Below the pieces are notes generated by a model, which searched no databases, was not told the origin of the DNA, and saw only the letters and a program-made list of their open reading frames with translations. The translations under genes were made by a program, and so were the position numbers. Positions 1 to 8,563 of a stretch of DNA of 36,161 nt are shown here, one piece after another. This DNA comes from RUG11462 sp045539315. Lineage in GTDB: Bacteria; Bacillota; Clostridia; Oscillospirales; Acutalibacteraceae. Positions within the stretch are counted from its first letter, which is position 1. The number at the start of each line of letters is the position of its first letter. Location: the NCBI GenBank assembly GCA_045539315.1, contig JAZQFC010000006.1:1-36161 (forward strand), written 5' to 3'.

Positions 1-15
1 ATGTAAGCCAAACAC

Positions 16-311
16 CGTCATTCGTAAGCGTTGCCGAAGTGGAGTCGAAGGATTTTAAGATGGTTAAAACGGCGGTTTGTGGGCAAACCGCCCTACAATG
101 AATATTAAAGATATATCGTAGGGGTGGGGTTCTACTCCACCTGTCATTTTAAAAGGGTCGTCAAGGATGCCGACCCCTACGAATATATTTTAGATTTATC
201 GTAGGGCGGGATGCCCACATCCCGCCGTCATTCGCAAACATTGGCGAAGCATCTTTTTTAATTTCATCGCCAAAGGCGATACCTACAGAGCCTTCTTTTG
301 GAAGAAGGTGG
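16..311. repeat. Intergenic hairpin-chain repeat, copy 1 (modules A-B-C-D plus E)
   Basis: This is a chain of GC-rich imperfect palindromes. Module A is at 71-92 (arms GGCGGTTTG and CAAACCGCC), B at 123-141 (GGTGGGGT/ACTCCACC), C at 155-176 (GGGTCG/CGACCC) and D at 205-226 (GGCGGGATG/CATCCCGCC). A and B are joined by a 29-bp AT-rich linker (93-121). C and D are joined by a 28-bp linker (177-204). Linkers begin CTAC and end GTAG. The outer flanks carry GTCATTC...GAAG...TCTT sequence. A further module E (about 265-311) has two small hairpins. The same modules recur in inverted order at 12976-13290 and 15998-16238, and in shortened form at 22166-22436. No protein is encoded here. Confidence 0.85.
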
Positions 312-396
312 ATTTGCCGAAGGCAAAGACGGATGATGGATTAAACAACCCTTCCACCCGTTATTTGTTTTTTCGGCGAAAGCCTCGCCCTACAAT

Positions 397-426
397 AAAA
401 AAGGAGGTCGTAAAGACCTCCTTTTT
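397..426 (-). terminator. Terminator of the aryl-acid operon (bidirectional)
   Basis: A perfect 9-bp stem, AAGGAGGTC (401-409) with GACCTCCTT (415-423), is flanked by an A-run on one side and a T-run on the other, so it could work in both directions. It lies about 110 bp beyond the stop of the ACT-domain gene, the last gene of the minus-strand operon. Confidence 0.75.
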
Positions 427-480
427 AAGTATTTATTTTATCGCGAGTGTAAGCACTTGTAGAAAGATAAATTTACCTTC

Positions 481-534
481 GCGTATTGCCTGTCGGTGCA
501 TACCGACCGCGTATTGCCTGCCGTGGCTCACGGC
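481..534. repeat. Tandem 28-bp unit with two different hairpins
   Basis: The 12-mer GCGTATTGCCTG occurs at 481-492 and 509-520, exactly 28 bp apart. Each copy leads into a different perfect 6-bp hairpin: GTCGGT/ACCGAC (492-507) and GCCGTG/CACGGC (520-534). The second hairpin touches the stop codon of the ACT-domain gene at 534-536. Its role is unknown. It could protect the 3' end of the transcript. Confidence 0.6.
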
Positions 535-965
535 TATACTGCTGCGATGTCTTCTGGGTTAAGAATTCTTACATTGTTCTTTGCAAGACAAGCGTTGCAT
601 TTTTCATTGTCATCAACACGAAGCACTACATAAGCATATTCTTTTGAAGCGGTGATAAATGCATACATATACTCAATGTTAACATCGTCTTGGCTTAATG
701 CGTCAACAACGTTTGCGAGTGAGCCTGGTGTATCATCAACTGCGATACCAAGCACTTCGTTAATTGCAACAACAAAGCCTGCATCGTTCAATGCTTTTTT
801 AGCCTTGTCAGTATCAGAAGCGATAATTCTTAAAATACCAAAATCTTTGGTATCGGCAATTGAACTTGCGCGAATATCAACACCTGCATCGCCCAAAGTT
901 TTTAAACATTCTGCGAGTTTACCTTTTCTGTTTTCAACGAAAATTGATAATTGATTAATAGTCAT
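534..965 (-). CDS. ACT-domain amino-acid-binding protein
   Basis: This 143-residue protein consists of two ACT-like halves. The first starts at about residue 3 (INQLSIFVENRKGKL), the second at about residue 70 (EVLGIAVDDTPGSL). Each half has the typical pattern of a strand, a G-K/S-L turn and a helix. ACT domains bind amino acids and usually act as allosteric sensors. There is no catalytic domain. The start at 965 has a strong AGGAGG site. It is the last gene of the operon, 12 bp after a phenylacetate-CoA ligase gene. Stand-alone double-ACT proteins often accompany such ligases and indolepyruvate oxidoreductases, so a role in sensing an aromatic amino acid or its acid is likely but inferred. 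Confidence 0.85.
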   Translation of the reverse strand: MTINQLSIFVENRKGKLAECLKTLGDAGVDIRASSIADTKDFGILRIIASDTDKAKKALNDAGFVVAINEVLGIAVDDTPGSLANVVDALSQDDVNIEYMYAFITASKEYAYVVLRVDDNEKCNACLAKNNVRILNPEDIAAV

Positions 966-977
966 TATATATTCCTC

Positions 978-2285
978 CTAAACAAGTTTTCTATGGTCTA
1001 TAACTCTAACTGCTTTGCCTTCTGAACGCTTAATTGAGTTTGGCTCAACAAGTGTTACTTTAGCCGCAAGACCTAACAATGATTTTAATTCTTCAGCAAC
1101 TGCGCGCTCGTGAGCAGCAACTTTTGTAACTGTATCGCCGAACATATCTTCAGTCATTTCAACTTTAACTTCCAATGTGTCAAGGTTATTAACTCTGTCA
1201 ACCTCTAATTGATAGTTAGAAGAATAACCCATTTTAATAAGTACAGTTTCAATTTGTGATGGGAATACATTAACACCACGAATAATAAGCATATCATCTG
1301 TTCTGCCTCTTGGTTTGCTCATTCTTACAAATGTTCTACCACAAGAGCATTTTTTACGAGTGATAACGCCGATGTCACGAGTTCTGTAACGAATAAGTGG
1401 GAAAGCCTCTTTTGTAATACAAGTGAATACCAATTCACCTTGCTTATCTTCGCCTAAAACTTCACCTGTGTCAGGGTCGATAACTTCAATAATAAAGTGG
1501 TCTTCATTAACATGCATACCATTTTGCTCTGAACATTCATAAGCAACGCCAGGACCCATAATTTCTGTAAGACCATAAACGTCATATGCTTTAATGTTAA
1601 GGCTTTCTTCAATTTGTCTGCGCATTTCCTCTGTCCAAGGCTCTGCGCCAAAAATACCGGCACGAAGTGGTAAATCTTTTGAATCAATACCTGCTTCTTT
1701 AATTGATTCGCCGATGTAAGCCGCATATGATGGTGTACAACAAAGAATATCAGAACCAAAGTCTTGCATAATTGTAATCTGGCGAGCAGTGTTACCTGAA
1801 GAAACAGGAATTGTTACTGCGCCGAGTCTTTGTGCGCCACCGTGAAGACCAAGACCACCTGTGAAAAGACCGTAACCGTATGATACATGAACTTTATCGC
1901 TCTTTGTAGCGCCTACTGCGCAAAGTTGACGAGCAGCAATATCATCCCACACATTAAGGTCGTTTTGAGTGTAGCCAACAACGATTTGTTTACCTGTAGT
2001 ACCTGATGAAGCGTGAAGACGAACAACATCTTCCATCGGCACTGCAAAAAGTCCATAAGGATAAGTATCTCTAAGGTCTTGTTTGCATGTAAACGGAAGT
2101 TTTGCTAAATCTTTAAGTTCTTTAATGTCTTCCGGTTTAACACCTGCTTTATCCATCATCTCGGCGTAATAAGGAACGTTTTTGTAAACATGGTTTACAG
2201 TTTTAATAAGACGTTCCTTTTGAAGCGCTTTGATTTGTTCAACAGGCATTGTTTCTAATTCTTTTTGAAAATAGTTTTCTGCCAT
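978..2285 (-). CDS. paaK: Phenylacetate-CoA ligase (copy 1)
   Basis: This 435-residue cytoplasmic enzyme is of normal length for the PaaK branch of the AMP-forming synthetases (ANL superfamily). It joins an aryl acetate to CoA with ATP, releasing AMP and pyrophosphate. The phosphate-binding loop is HASSGTTGK (residues 91-99). The adenylate motif is YGLTEIMGPG near 238-247, YRTRDI lies near 300, and a C-terminal lid domain carries RGRTDDMLIIRGVNVFPSQ. It sits directly after iorB (17-bp gap), so it can act on the aryl-acetyl-CoA made or used by the oxidoreductase. The exact aryl acid (phenyl-, hydroxyphenyl- or indole-acetate) cannot be read from sequence. A second copy lies at the other end of iorAB. 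Confidence 0.93.
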   Translation of the reverse strand: MAENYFQKELETMPVEQIKALQKERLIKTVNHVYKNVPYYAEMMDKAGVKPEDIKELKDLAKLPFTCKQDLRDTYPYGLFAVPMEDVVRLHASSGTTGKQIVVGYTQNDLNVWDDIAARQLCAVGATKSDKVHVSYGYGLFTGGLGLHGGAQRLGAVTIPVSSGNTARQITIMQDFGSDILCCTPSYAAYIGESIKEAGIDSKDLPLRAGIFGAEPWTEEMRRQIEESLNIKAYDVYGLTEIMGPGVAYECSEQNGMHVNEDHFIIEVIDPDTGEVLGEDKQGELVFTCITKEAFPLIRYRTRDIGVITRKKCSCGRTFVRMSKPRGRTDDMLIIRGVNVFPSQIETVLIKMGYSSNYQLEVDRVNNLDTLEVKVEMTEDMFGDTVTKVAAHERAVAEELKSLLGLAAKVTLVEPNSIKRSEGKAVRVIDHRKLV

Positions 2286-2302
2286 TTATGTGTCATCTCC
2301 AA

Positions 2303-2872
2303 TTAATAATTAAAACCTAATTCAAAGGCTTTTTTGTTCATTTCAATAAATTGTGGTTTAACTGACTGCTCAATAGCGGTAATCCATTTTTCATAAGGAA
2401 TATCAAAATATTTTGCAAGTCTGCCCATAAGCACAATGTTAACTGCTTTAGCGCTACCTGCTTTGTTTGCCAATGTCAACGCGTCAATAGCGTCAACATC
2501 TGCGCCCAAAGAAGCGATAGTATCTAAAATATCGTTTGGATACTGCGCCGCACCGATAATAACAGGCATTGGGTCAATTTCTTGAGTGTTAACAATGAGT
2601 TTGCCACCCTTTTTCAAGCAGTTAATATATCTTGCTCCTTCTAATTTTTCAAAAGAAACAATAAAATCTGCCTCGCCCTCATTAATAACAGGCGAATAAA
2701 CTTTATCGCCAAAGCGAACATATGTAACAACCGAGCCACCACGCTGACTCATTCCGTGAACTTCTGAAACTTTAACATCATAGTTTTCATTCATCAAAAG
2801 TTTACCAAGCAATTTACTAGCAAGAAGCGAACCTTGCCCGCCAACGCCGACAATCATAATACTTTTAGTCAT
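2303..2872 (-). CDS. iorB: Indolepyruvate ferredoxin oxidoreductase, beta subunit
   Basis: This 189-residue gamma-type subunit of 2-oxoacid:ferredoxin oxidoreductases begins with the glycine-rich motif GVGGQGSLLASKLL (8-21). It then has VSEVHGMSQRGGSVVTYVR, the family signature. With IorA it oxidatively decarboxylates aromatic 2-oxoacids (indolepyruvate, phenylpyruvate) to the aryl-acetyl-CoA with reduced ferredoxin. The reaction is reversible in anaerobes. The start at 2872 has a GGAGAG site and lies 2 bp from the iorA stop, so translation is probably coupled. Confidence 0.94.
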   Translation of the reverse strand: MTKSIMIVGVGGQGSLLASKLLGKLLMNENYDVKVSEVHGMSQRGGSVVTYVRFGDKVYSPVINEGEADFIVSFEKLEGARYINCLKKGGKLIVNTQEIDPMPVIIGAAQYPNDILDTIASLGADVDAIDALTLANKAGSAKAVNIVLMGRLAKYFDIPYEKWITAIEQSVKPQFIEMNKKAFELGFNY

Positions 2873-2874
2873 TA

Positions 2875-4614
2875 TTATCTCTCCTCGCTTTCTATTGCAT
2901 CAAATGCGCACATTTGTTTACAAACATCACAACCAACACAGAGTGTTGCATCAATATGCGCTTTTCCATCTTTAAAACTTATTGCAGGGCAACCAAGTTT
3001 CATACATTTTTTACAACTCTTACATTTATCTTTATTAACAACAACAGGGCTTTTTGCCTTAACTGATTTAAGCAGAACACAAGGTCTGCGAGAGATAATA
3101 ACAGATGGCTCATCAATGCTTAACTCTTCTTTAATAACAGTTTCACATTCAGCCAAATTATAAGGGTCAACAACTCTTACTCTATTAATACCACAAGCCT
3201 TACAAAGTGTTTCAAGGTCAATTTTCGCCGCAACATCGCCTTTAATATTGTAGCCTGTTGTTGGGTTTTGCTGATGACCTGTCATACCTGTAATTGAGTT
3301 ATCAAGAATAATAACAGTTGAGTTAGATGCGTTATAAGCAATGTTTACAAGACCTGTCATACCAGAGTGCATAAAGGTTGAATCACCAATAACACAAACT
3401 GCGTTTTTATAAGCGTCTTTATCTGCTTTGTTAAATCCGTGAAGACCTGAAACAGAAGCGCCCATACAAAGTGTTGAATCAATTGCCATAAGCGGTGCAA
3501 CTGCGCCAAGAGTATAACAACCAATATCGCCAAGCGCTGTGATTTTATTTTTAGAAAGGGTGTAGAACAAACCTCTGTGAGGACAACCTGCGCACATCAT
3601 AGGTGGGCGAACAGGAATTGCGTCTTCAAGTTTAACAGATTCGTTCTCGCTCATACCAAATGCTTTTGCAATAGACTCTTGTGAAAATTCACCCAATGGG
3701 CTAAACATTTCTTTGCCGATAACTTCAACACCAATGTTTTTGCAATGAGTTTCAATAACAGGGTCTAATTCTTCAATAACATAAACTTTCTGGACAGAAG
3801 CCGAAAAGTCTTTAATAAGTTTTTGAGGCAATGGGTTAACCATACCTAATTTAAGAACAGGCACACTATCGCCAAAAATCTCTTTAACATATTGATAGCA
3901 AGTACCGGAAGTGATAATACCAAAATTTAAATCGCCACTACCACTTTCAACCTTGTTGATTTCGTCAGTTTCAGCAAAGTCAGCGAGCGCTTTTGTGCGT
4001 TCTTCAACGATAGGGTGACGCTTAATAGCGTTACCAGGCATCATAATATATTTAGCGCCATTTTTCTCGTATGCGCCTAACTCTTTTTCAATTCTGTCTT
4101 CACATTCAACAAGTGACTGCGAGTGAGCAATACGAGTGCACATTCTAACGATAACAGGAGTGTCAAACTTTTCTGAAATTTCATAGGCGAGTTTAACATA
4201 CTCTTTAGTTTCAGCAGAATCTGCAGGCTCAAGCATAGGCACTTTTGCCGCGATAGCATAATGGCGAGAGTCCTGCTCATTTTGTGATGAGTGCATACCA
4301 GGGTCATCTGCAACTGCGATAACCAAGCCACCATTTACACCTGTATATGAAAGTGTAAAAAGTGGGTCAGCGGCAACATTTAAGCCTACGTGTTTCATAG
4401 CGCAGAATGAACGCACGCCACGAAGCGATGCGCCAAATGCCACTTCCATTGCAACTTTTTCGTTTGGCGCCCATTCGCAATAAACATCATCGTAAGTTGC
4501 CAAACATTCAGTAATTTCGGTACTAGGGGTACCAGGGTAAGAAGATGCAACTTTAACCCCTGCCTCATAAAGACCGCGAGCAAAGGCTGCGTTGCCTATC
4601 ATTAATTCTTTCAT
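2875..4614 (-). CDS. iorA: Indolepyruvate ferredoxin oxidoreductase, alpha subunit
   Basis: This is the catalytic subunit, 579 residues from the start chosen here. An upstream in-frame start at 4644 would overlap the preceding gene. The ATG at 4614 has an AGGAGA site 6 bp upstream and gives the typical MKELMIGNAAFARG beginning. The N-terminal pyrimidine-binding domain has SSYPGTPSTEI. The thiamine-diphosphate domain has GDIGCYTLG, GDSTFMHSG and the metal-binding ILDNSITGMTG. The C terminus is a ferredoxin domain with two four-cysteine clusters, CKSCKKCMKLGCP and CVGCDVCKQMC, for two 4Fe-4S centres. The enzyme is oxygen-sensitive and acts in the cytoplasm. Confidence 0.95.
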   Translation of the reverse strand: MKELMIGNAAFARGLYEAGVKVASSYPGTPSTEITECLATYDDVYCEWAPNEKVAMEVAFGASLRGVRSFCAMKHVGLNVAADPLFTLSYTGVNGGLVIAVADDPGMHSSQNEQDSRHYAIAAKVPMLEPADSAETKEYVKLAYEISEKFDTPVIVRMCTRIAHSQSLVECEDRIEKELGAYEKNGAKYIMMPGNAIKRHPIVEERTKALADFAETDEINKVESGSGDLNFGIITSGTCYQYVKEIFGDSVPVLKLGMVNPLPQKLIKDFSASVQKVYVIEELDPVIETHCKNIGVEVIGKEMFSPLGEFSQESIAKAFGMSENESVKLEDAIPVRPPMMCAGCPHRGLFYTLSKNKITALGDIGCYTLGAVAPLMAIDSTLCMGASVSGLHGFNKADKDAYKNAVCVIGDSTFMHSGMTGLVNIAYNASNSTVIILDNSITGMTGHQQNPTTGYNIKGDVAAKIDLETLCKACGINRVRVVDPYNLAECETVIKEELSIDEPSVIISRRPCVLLKSVKAKSPVVVNKDKCKSCKKCMKLGCPAISFKDGKAHIDATLCVGCDVCKQMCAFDAIESEER

Positions 4615-4624
4615 ATGGTTTCTC

Positions 4625-5923
4625 CTATATATTTCTGTTATCAACTATTCTTCTTGCTTTGCCTTCATATCTTTTCAAAGATTTAGGAGCAACAAGCACA
4701 ACAGTTGCTTTAATGCCAAGAATTGTTTTTAACTTATCAACTGCACCGTTTCGAAGCGCATCAAGTTTTCTAAAGTCATCAAGAAGTGTCTCATCACTAA
4801 GTTCAATTCTAACTTCCAAGAAATCAGTATAATTCTTTCTTGTGAGCACTAATTCATAGTGAGGCGAAATACCTTCAATAGAAGCGAGCACACTTTCAAT
4901 TTGTGATGGGAATACGTTAACACCACGAATTTTAAGCATATCATCACTTCTGCCTTGAACTTTATCCATTCTTACATGTGTTCTACCACATTCGCAAGGC
5001 TCATAATTAAGGCGAGAAATATCTCTTGTTCTATACCTGAGCATTGGAATACCCTCTTTTGTGATAGTTGTGATAACCAATTCACCTTGCTCGCCTTTAT
5101 CTTTAACCTGCAAAGTTTCACTATCAATAATTTCAGGAATAAAGTGGTCTTCTGCAATATGAAGTCCTTGACGCAAATGACATTCGCCAGAAACACCAGG
5201 GCCCATTAATTCGCTCATACCATAGTTATCGGTTGAAAATAAACCAAAACCTTGCTCAATTTTATCTCGAAGTTCATCTGTGCAACCTTCAGAACCAAAA
5301 AGACCAATTCGAAGATTTAATTCTTCATTAGAAACACCAAGTTCTCTAGCAACTTCACTCATATACATAGCATAAGATGGAGTTGAAATCAAAACTGATG
5401 ACTGCATATCTTTTAAAAACATAACTTGCTTTTCTGTGTTACCAGAAGAAATAGGAATAACAGAGCAACCTATTTTTTCAAGACCATAGTGAAGGCCTAA
5501 TGCACCTGTGAAAAGACCGTAGCCAAAAGAAATTTGAGCAACATCTTCATCGGTAACGCCAACTGCCATACAAAGACGAGCCACGCAGTCAGACCAGTTA
5601 TTAAGGTCATTTCGAGTATAACCAACAACGGTAGGTTTGCCGGTAGTACCAGAAGACGCGTGAATTCTCACAATATTCTTCATAGGTGCAGCAAAAAGCC
5701 CTGTTGGGTAGTTATCTCTTATATCAGATTTGTTTGTATAAGGTATGTATTGAATATCTGATAACTGTTTGATTTTTTCAGCAGTAACACCTGCCTCGCC
5801 GAGCCTTTTTGCATAAAAAGGCACATTTCTAATACAGTAATCAACAGTGTGTTTTAATCTTTCTAATTGCAAAGCCTCTAAATCGGCTCTTTTCATTGTT
5901 TCAATATCTTTTTGAAAAAACAT
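4625..5923 (-). CDS. paaK: Phenylacetate-CoA ligase (copy 2)
   Basis: This 432-residue paralogue of the ligase at 978-2285 has the same motif order: HASSGTTGKPTVVGYT, YGMSELMGPGV, YRTRDISRL and RSDDMLKIRGVNVFPSQ. The two are clearly homologous along their full length but far from identical. They may prefer different aryl acids or work in opposite directions. The stop codon overlaps the ribosome site of iorA, which suggests translational coupling. Its own ribosome site (AAAGG) is about 13 bp from the ATG and so rather weak. The substrate is inferred from the family and from iorAB. Confidence 0.92.
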   Translation of the reverse strand: MFFQKDIETMKRADLEALQLERLKHTVDYCIRNVPFYAKRLGEAGVTAEKIKQLSDIQYIPYTNKSDIRDNYPTGLFAAPMKNIVRIHASSGTTGKPTVVGYTRNDLNNWSDCVARLCMAVGVTDEDVAQISFGYGLFTGALGLHYGLEKIGCSVIPISSGNTEKQVMFLKDMQSSVLISTPSYAMYMSEVARELGVSNEELNLRIGLFGSEGCTDELRDKIEQGFGLFSTDNYGMSELMGPGVSGECHLRQGLHIAEDHFIPEIIDSETLQVKDKGEQGELVITTITKEGIPMLRYRTRDISRLNYEPCECGRTHVRMDKVQGRSDDMLKIRGVNVFPSQIESVLASIEGISPHYELVLTRKNYTDFLEVRIELSDETLLDDFRKLDALRNGAVDKLKTILGIKATVVLVAPKSLKRYEGKARRIVDNRNI

Positions 5924-5968
5924 TTAACTAAATAAACCTTTCTAAAAATTAATCTTATTCATCTAATT

Positions 5969-7507
5969 TTATTCATCATCGCCGAGCGCTCTAGATGCTT
6001 TAACAGTAATTTTTCTGTCATAGCAAGAGAAAATCTCATCAACATTGTTTTTAGGTTTTGGAGTGATGTAACTAACAATAGGAACAATAATCAAACCAAC
6101 AACCATTGCTAAAACGCCTGCGTTGATAGGAGATTGGAAAAAGGCAGGGAAAACAGATGGGCACAAAAGATTTAAAATCATAATGCCACAACCTGTAACA
6201 AATGAAGTCCAAACAGCCGCTTTTGTTGTTCTTTTTAGATACAAACCATAAAGGAACGGTGCTAAAAATGCGCCTGCTAATGCGCCCCATGAAACACCCA
6301 TAAGTTGAGCGATAAATGTTACAGAAGATTTTGCTTGAATAATAGCAATTGCCGCAGAAACTGCAACAAAGAAAACAATTAAAACTCTAATAGAGATAAG
6401 TTTTTGTTTTTCTGTTAAGCCTTTTTTCTTGAGCGGTGCGATAAAGTCAAGTGTTAAAGTAGAGCCTGATGTCAAAACAAGTGAAGAAAGTGTTGACATT
6501 GAAGCAGAAAGCACCAAAACAATAACAATGGCGATAAGCACTTCAGGTAATTTTTCAATCATTTTAGGAATAATACTATCATAAATGATTTTGCCTTCAG
6601 GCGAATATTCAGGAGTATAAAGTCTGCCAAAGCCACCCAAGAAGTAGCAACCACCTGCAACGACGATAGCAAAAACAGTTGAAACAATAGTACCTGTTTT
6701 AATCGCCTTTTCATCTTTAATTGCGTAGAACTTACCAACCATTTGAGGAAGCCCCCAAGTACCAAGCGAGGTAAGAAGCACTACGAATAAAAGACCAAGC
6801 GCATCAGGACCAAAGAAAGAAGTAAATGCGCCTTGCATTTCTATACTATCTTCACTAACTTTTGAGAGCGCTGTAATAGCGCCTGTAAAACCACCGTTTG
6901 AATTTAAAACTGCTAAAACTACTGCAACGATACCGCCGAGCATAATAATACCTTGAATAAGGTCGTTAATAGCAGTTGCCATATATCCGCCCAAAACAAC
7001 ATAGACACAAGTAAGCACCGCCATAACAATAACGCAAACCGAATAGTCTATGTTAAAAGCAAGACCAAAAAGACGAGAAAGTCCATTATAAAGCGAAGCA
7101 GTATAAGGAACTAAAAATACGAAAACAATAATAGAAGCAATTATTTTAAGCGCTTTAGAATCAAATCGTTTTTCGAAAAAGTCAGGCATAGTTGCTGATT
7201 TTAAGTGTTGAGTCATAACTCTTGTTCGGCGACCTAGCACTACCCAAGCCAAAAGCGAGCCTAAAAACGCATTGCCAAGGCCTATCCAAGTAGAAGCGAG
7301 ACCAAATTTCCAACCAAACTGACCTGCATAGCCAACAAAAATAACTGCCGAGAAGTAAGAAGTACCATAAGCAAAAGCAGTTACCCAAGGGCCAACCGAA
7401 CGACCGCCTAACACGAAACCGTTAACATCAGTAGCTGTTTTTCTGCAATAAAAACCAACACCGAGCATAACGGCAAAAAACATTAACAAAAATATGTACT
7501 TTATCAC
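5969..7507 (-). CDS. Sodium:solute symporter (SSS family)
   Basis: This 512-residue membrane protein has about 13 hydrophobic segments and SSS-family landmarks: FVLGGRSVGPWVTAFAYGTSYFS near the N terminus, YVVLGGYMATAINDLIQGIIM near the middle and the conserved SSLVLTSGSTLTLD stretch. The family imports organic acids, amino acids or sugars with sodium. The start is GTG at 7507, preceded by AGGAGA. An ATG in that leader is in another frame and meets a stop at once. It is the first gene of the aryl-acid operon, so uptake of an aryl acetate or related aromatic acid is the simplest guess. That substrate is not visible in the sequence. Confidence 0.9.
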   Translation of the reverse strand: MIKYIFLLMFFAVMLGVGFYCRKTATDVNGFVLGGRSVGPWVTAFAYGTSYFSAVIFVGYAGQFGWKFGLASTWIGLGNAFLGSLLAWVVLGRRTRVMTQHLKSATMPDFFEKRFDSKALKIIASIIVFVFLVPYTASLYNGLSRLFGLAFNIDYSVCVIVMAVLTCVYVVLGGYMATAINDLIQGIIMLGGIVAVVLAVLNSNGGFTGAITALSKVSEDSIEMQGAFTSFFGPDALGLLFVVLLTSLGTWGLPQMVGKFYAIKDEKAIKTGTIVSTVFAIVVAGGCYFLGGFGRLYTPEYSPEGKIIYDSIIPKMIEKLPEVLIAIVIVLVLSASMSTLSSLVLTSGSTLTLDFIAPLKKKGLTEKQKLISIRVLIVFFVAVSAAIAIIQAKSSVTFIAQLMGVSWGALAGAFLAPFLYGLYLKRTTKAAVWTSFVTGCGIMILNLLCPSVFPAFFQSPINAGVLAMVVGLIIVPIVSYITPKPKNNVDEIFSCYDRKITVKASRALGDDE

Positions 7508-7554
7508 TTTTTAAACATCTCCTAAAAAACAATATATACATTTTACTACAAATT

Positions 7555-7582
7555 AATATAAAATAAAAGAGTTTTTGCTCAA
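7555..7582 (-). promoter_or_regulatory. Candidate sigma-A promoter of the aryl-acid operon
   Basis: On the minus strand, TTGAGC (7577-7582) and TATATT (7555-7560) are 16 bp apart and lie about 50 bp before the symporter start. The region is very AT-rich, so chance matches are possible. No riboswitch or T-box structure is seen. Confidence 0.45.
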
Positions 7583-7608
7583 AAAATTTAAATTTTTTTC
7601 AAAAAACA

Positions 7609-7636
7609 TTGATTTTTTTGGTATTTGGTTTAAAAT
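7609..7636 (+). promoter_or_regulatory. Candidate promoter of the amidohydrolase gene
   Basis: TTGATT (7609-7614) and TAAAAT (7631-7636), 16 bp apart, lie about 33 bp before the GTG start at 7670. It is a weak match in AT-rich DNA. Confidence 0.4.
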
Positions 7637-7669
7637 AATTAACATAAAAACAAAAAGGTAAGTGATTTT

Positions 7670-8497
7670 GTGCGTTTTATTGATACTCATACTCATATTT
7701 TCCCGGACGCTCTTGCAAAGCGTAGTCTTGACACACTAGTTGAAAAACTGCCAAAAGATATACAAAAAGAAGTGCCAACTTCAAATGGCAGATTAGACGG
7801 TCTTATAGAGTCTATGCAAGAAAGCGGAATTGATATATCGGTTGTTTTGCCTGTTGTTACAAATCCAAAGCATTTTGATACCGTTAATAAGTGGGCGAAA
7901 GAGATAACAGGAAAAAATGGTATTATTTCATTTGGTGGCATTCACCCTGATAATGAAAATGTAGATGAAAAGTTGGAATATATCAAAAGTTTAGGGCTTA
8001 AAGGCATAAAACTTCATCCTGATTATCAAAGCACATTTATTGATGATGAAAGATATATAAAAATCATTAAAAAATGCGTAGAACTCGGGCTTTATGTTGT
8101 TATTCACGCAGGTCTTGATGCAGGACTTCCAGAGGTTATTCACTGCCCACCGGATAAAACTTTAAATATGTTAAAAGCAGTTTATGGCGATAAAACTCCT
8201 GAAAAACAATTAATTGTTCTCGCGCATTTAGGCGCTTGTGAAATGTATAAGGAAGTGTTAGAAAAACTATGCACAAAACCTGTGTATTTTGATACTGCAT
8301 TTTCACTTGATAAAATAGATGAAACTTTGCTTATAAAAATCATCAGAAAACACGGCGCAGAAAATATTTTGTTTGCAACAGACTGCCCTTGGGGGGCTCA
8401 AAAGAAATTTGTTGAGTATTTTAAAACTTTACCACTCACAGAAGAAGAAAAAGAACTAATTTCTCATAAAAACGCTGAAAAACTTTTGGGTTTATAA
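7670..8497 (+). CDS. Amidohydrolase-family metal-dependent hydrolase
   Basis: This 275-residue TIM-barrel hydrolase belongs to the amidohydrolase-2 group. Metal ligands visible are the HxH pair in IDTHTHIF (His7, His9), KGIKLHPDY, the His of VIHAG, the His of AHLG and the Asp of ATDCPWG. The family covers hydrolases and decarboxylases of many small molecules, so the substrate is unknown. The start is GTG, with a modest AAAGGT site about 11 bp upstream. The gene is monocistronic and divergent from the aryl-acid operon. Divergence alone does not prove a shared pathway. Confidence 0.85.
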   Translation: MRFIDTHTHIFPDALAKRSLDTLVEKLPKDIQKEVPTSNGRLDGLIESMQESGIDISVVLPVVTNPKHFDTVNKWAKEITGKNGIISFGGIHPDNENVDEKLEYIKSLGLKGIKLHPDYQSTFIDDERYIKIIKKCVELGLYVVIHAGLDAGLPEVIHCPPDKTLNMLKAVYGDKTPEKQLIVLAHLGACEMYKEVLEKLCTKPVYFDTAFSLDKIDETLLIKIIRKHGAENILFATDCPWGAQKKFVEYFKTLPLTEEEKELISHKNAEKLLGL

Positions 8498-8504
8498 AAA
8501 AACA

Positions 8505-8533
8505 TTGTAATTTGTTTAAAAAAATGGTATAAT
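8505..8533 (+). promoter_or_regulatory. Promoter of the cellulase gene
   Basis: TTGTAA (8505-8510) and TATAAT (8528-8533) are exactly 17 bp apart and 31 bp before the cellulase ATG. The -10 box matches consensus. An AAGGAG site follows just before the start. Confidence 0.7.
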
Positions 8534-8563
8534 TGATTAATAATAAAATTAAGGAGTAAATTC

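Noticed and set aside
16..311. CRISPR array
   Set aside because: Units are different palindromes with constant linkers, the opposite of constant repeats with variable spacers. No cas genes are present.
308..562. Open frame of 84 codons on the plus strand
   Set aside because: It spans repeat sequence, a terminator hairpin and the end of the ACT gene, has no ribosome site and shows no protein-like pattern.
7508..7669. Riboswitch or T-box leader of the aryl-acid operon
   Set aside because: Only AT-rich sequence with weak promoter boxes is seen. There is no conserved stem set and no T-box motif.
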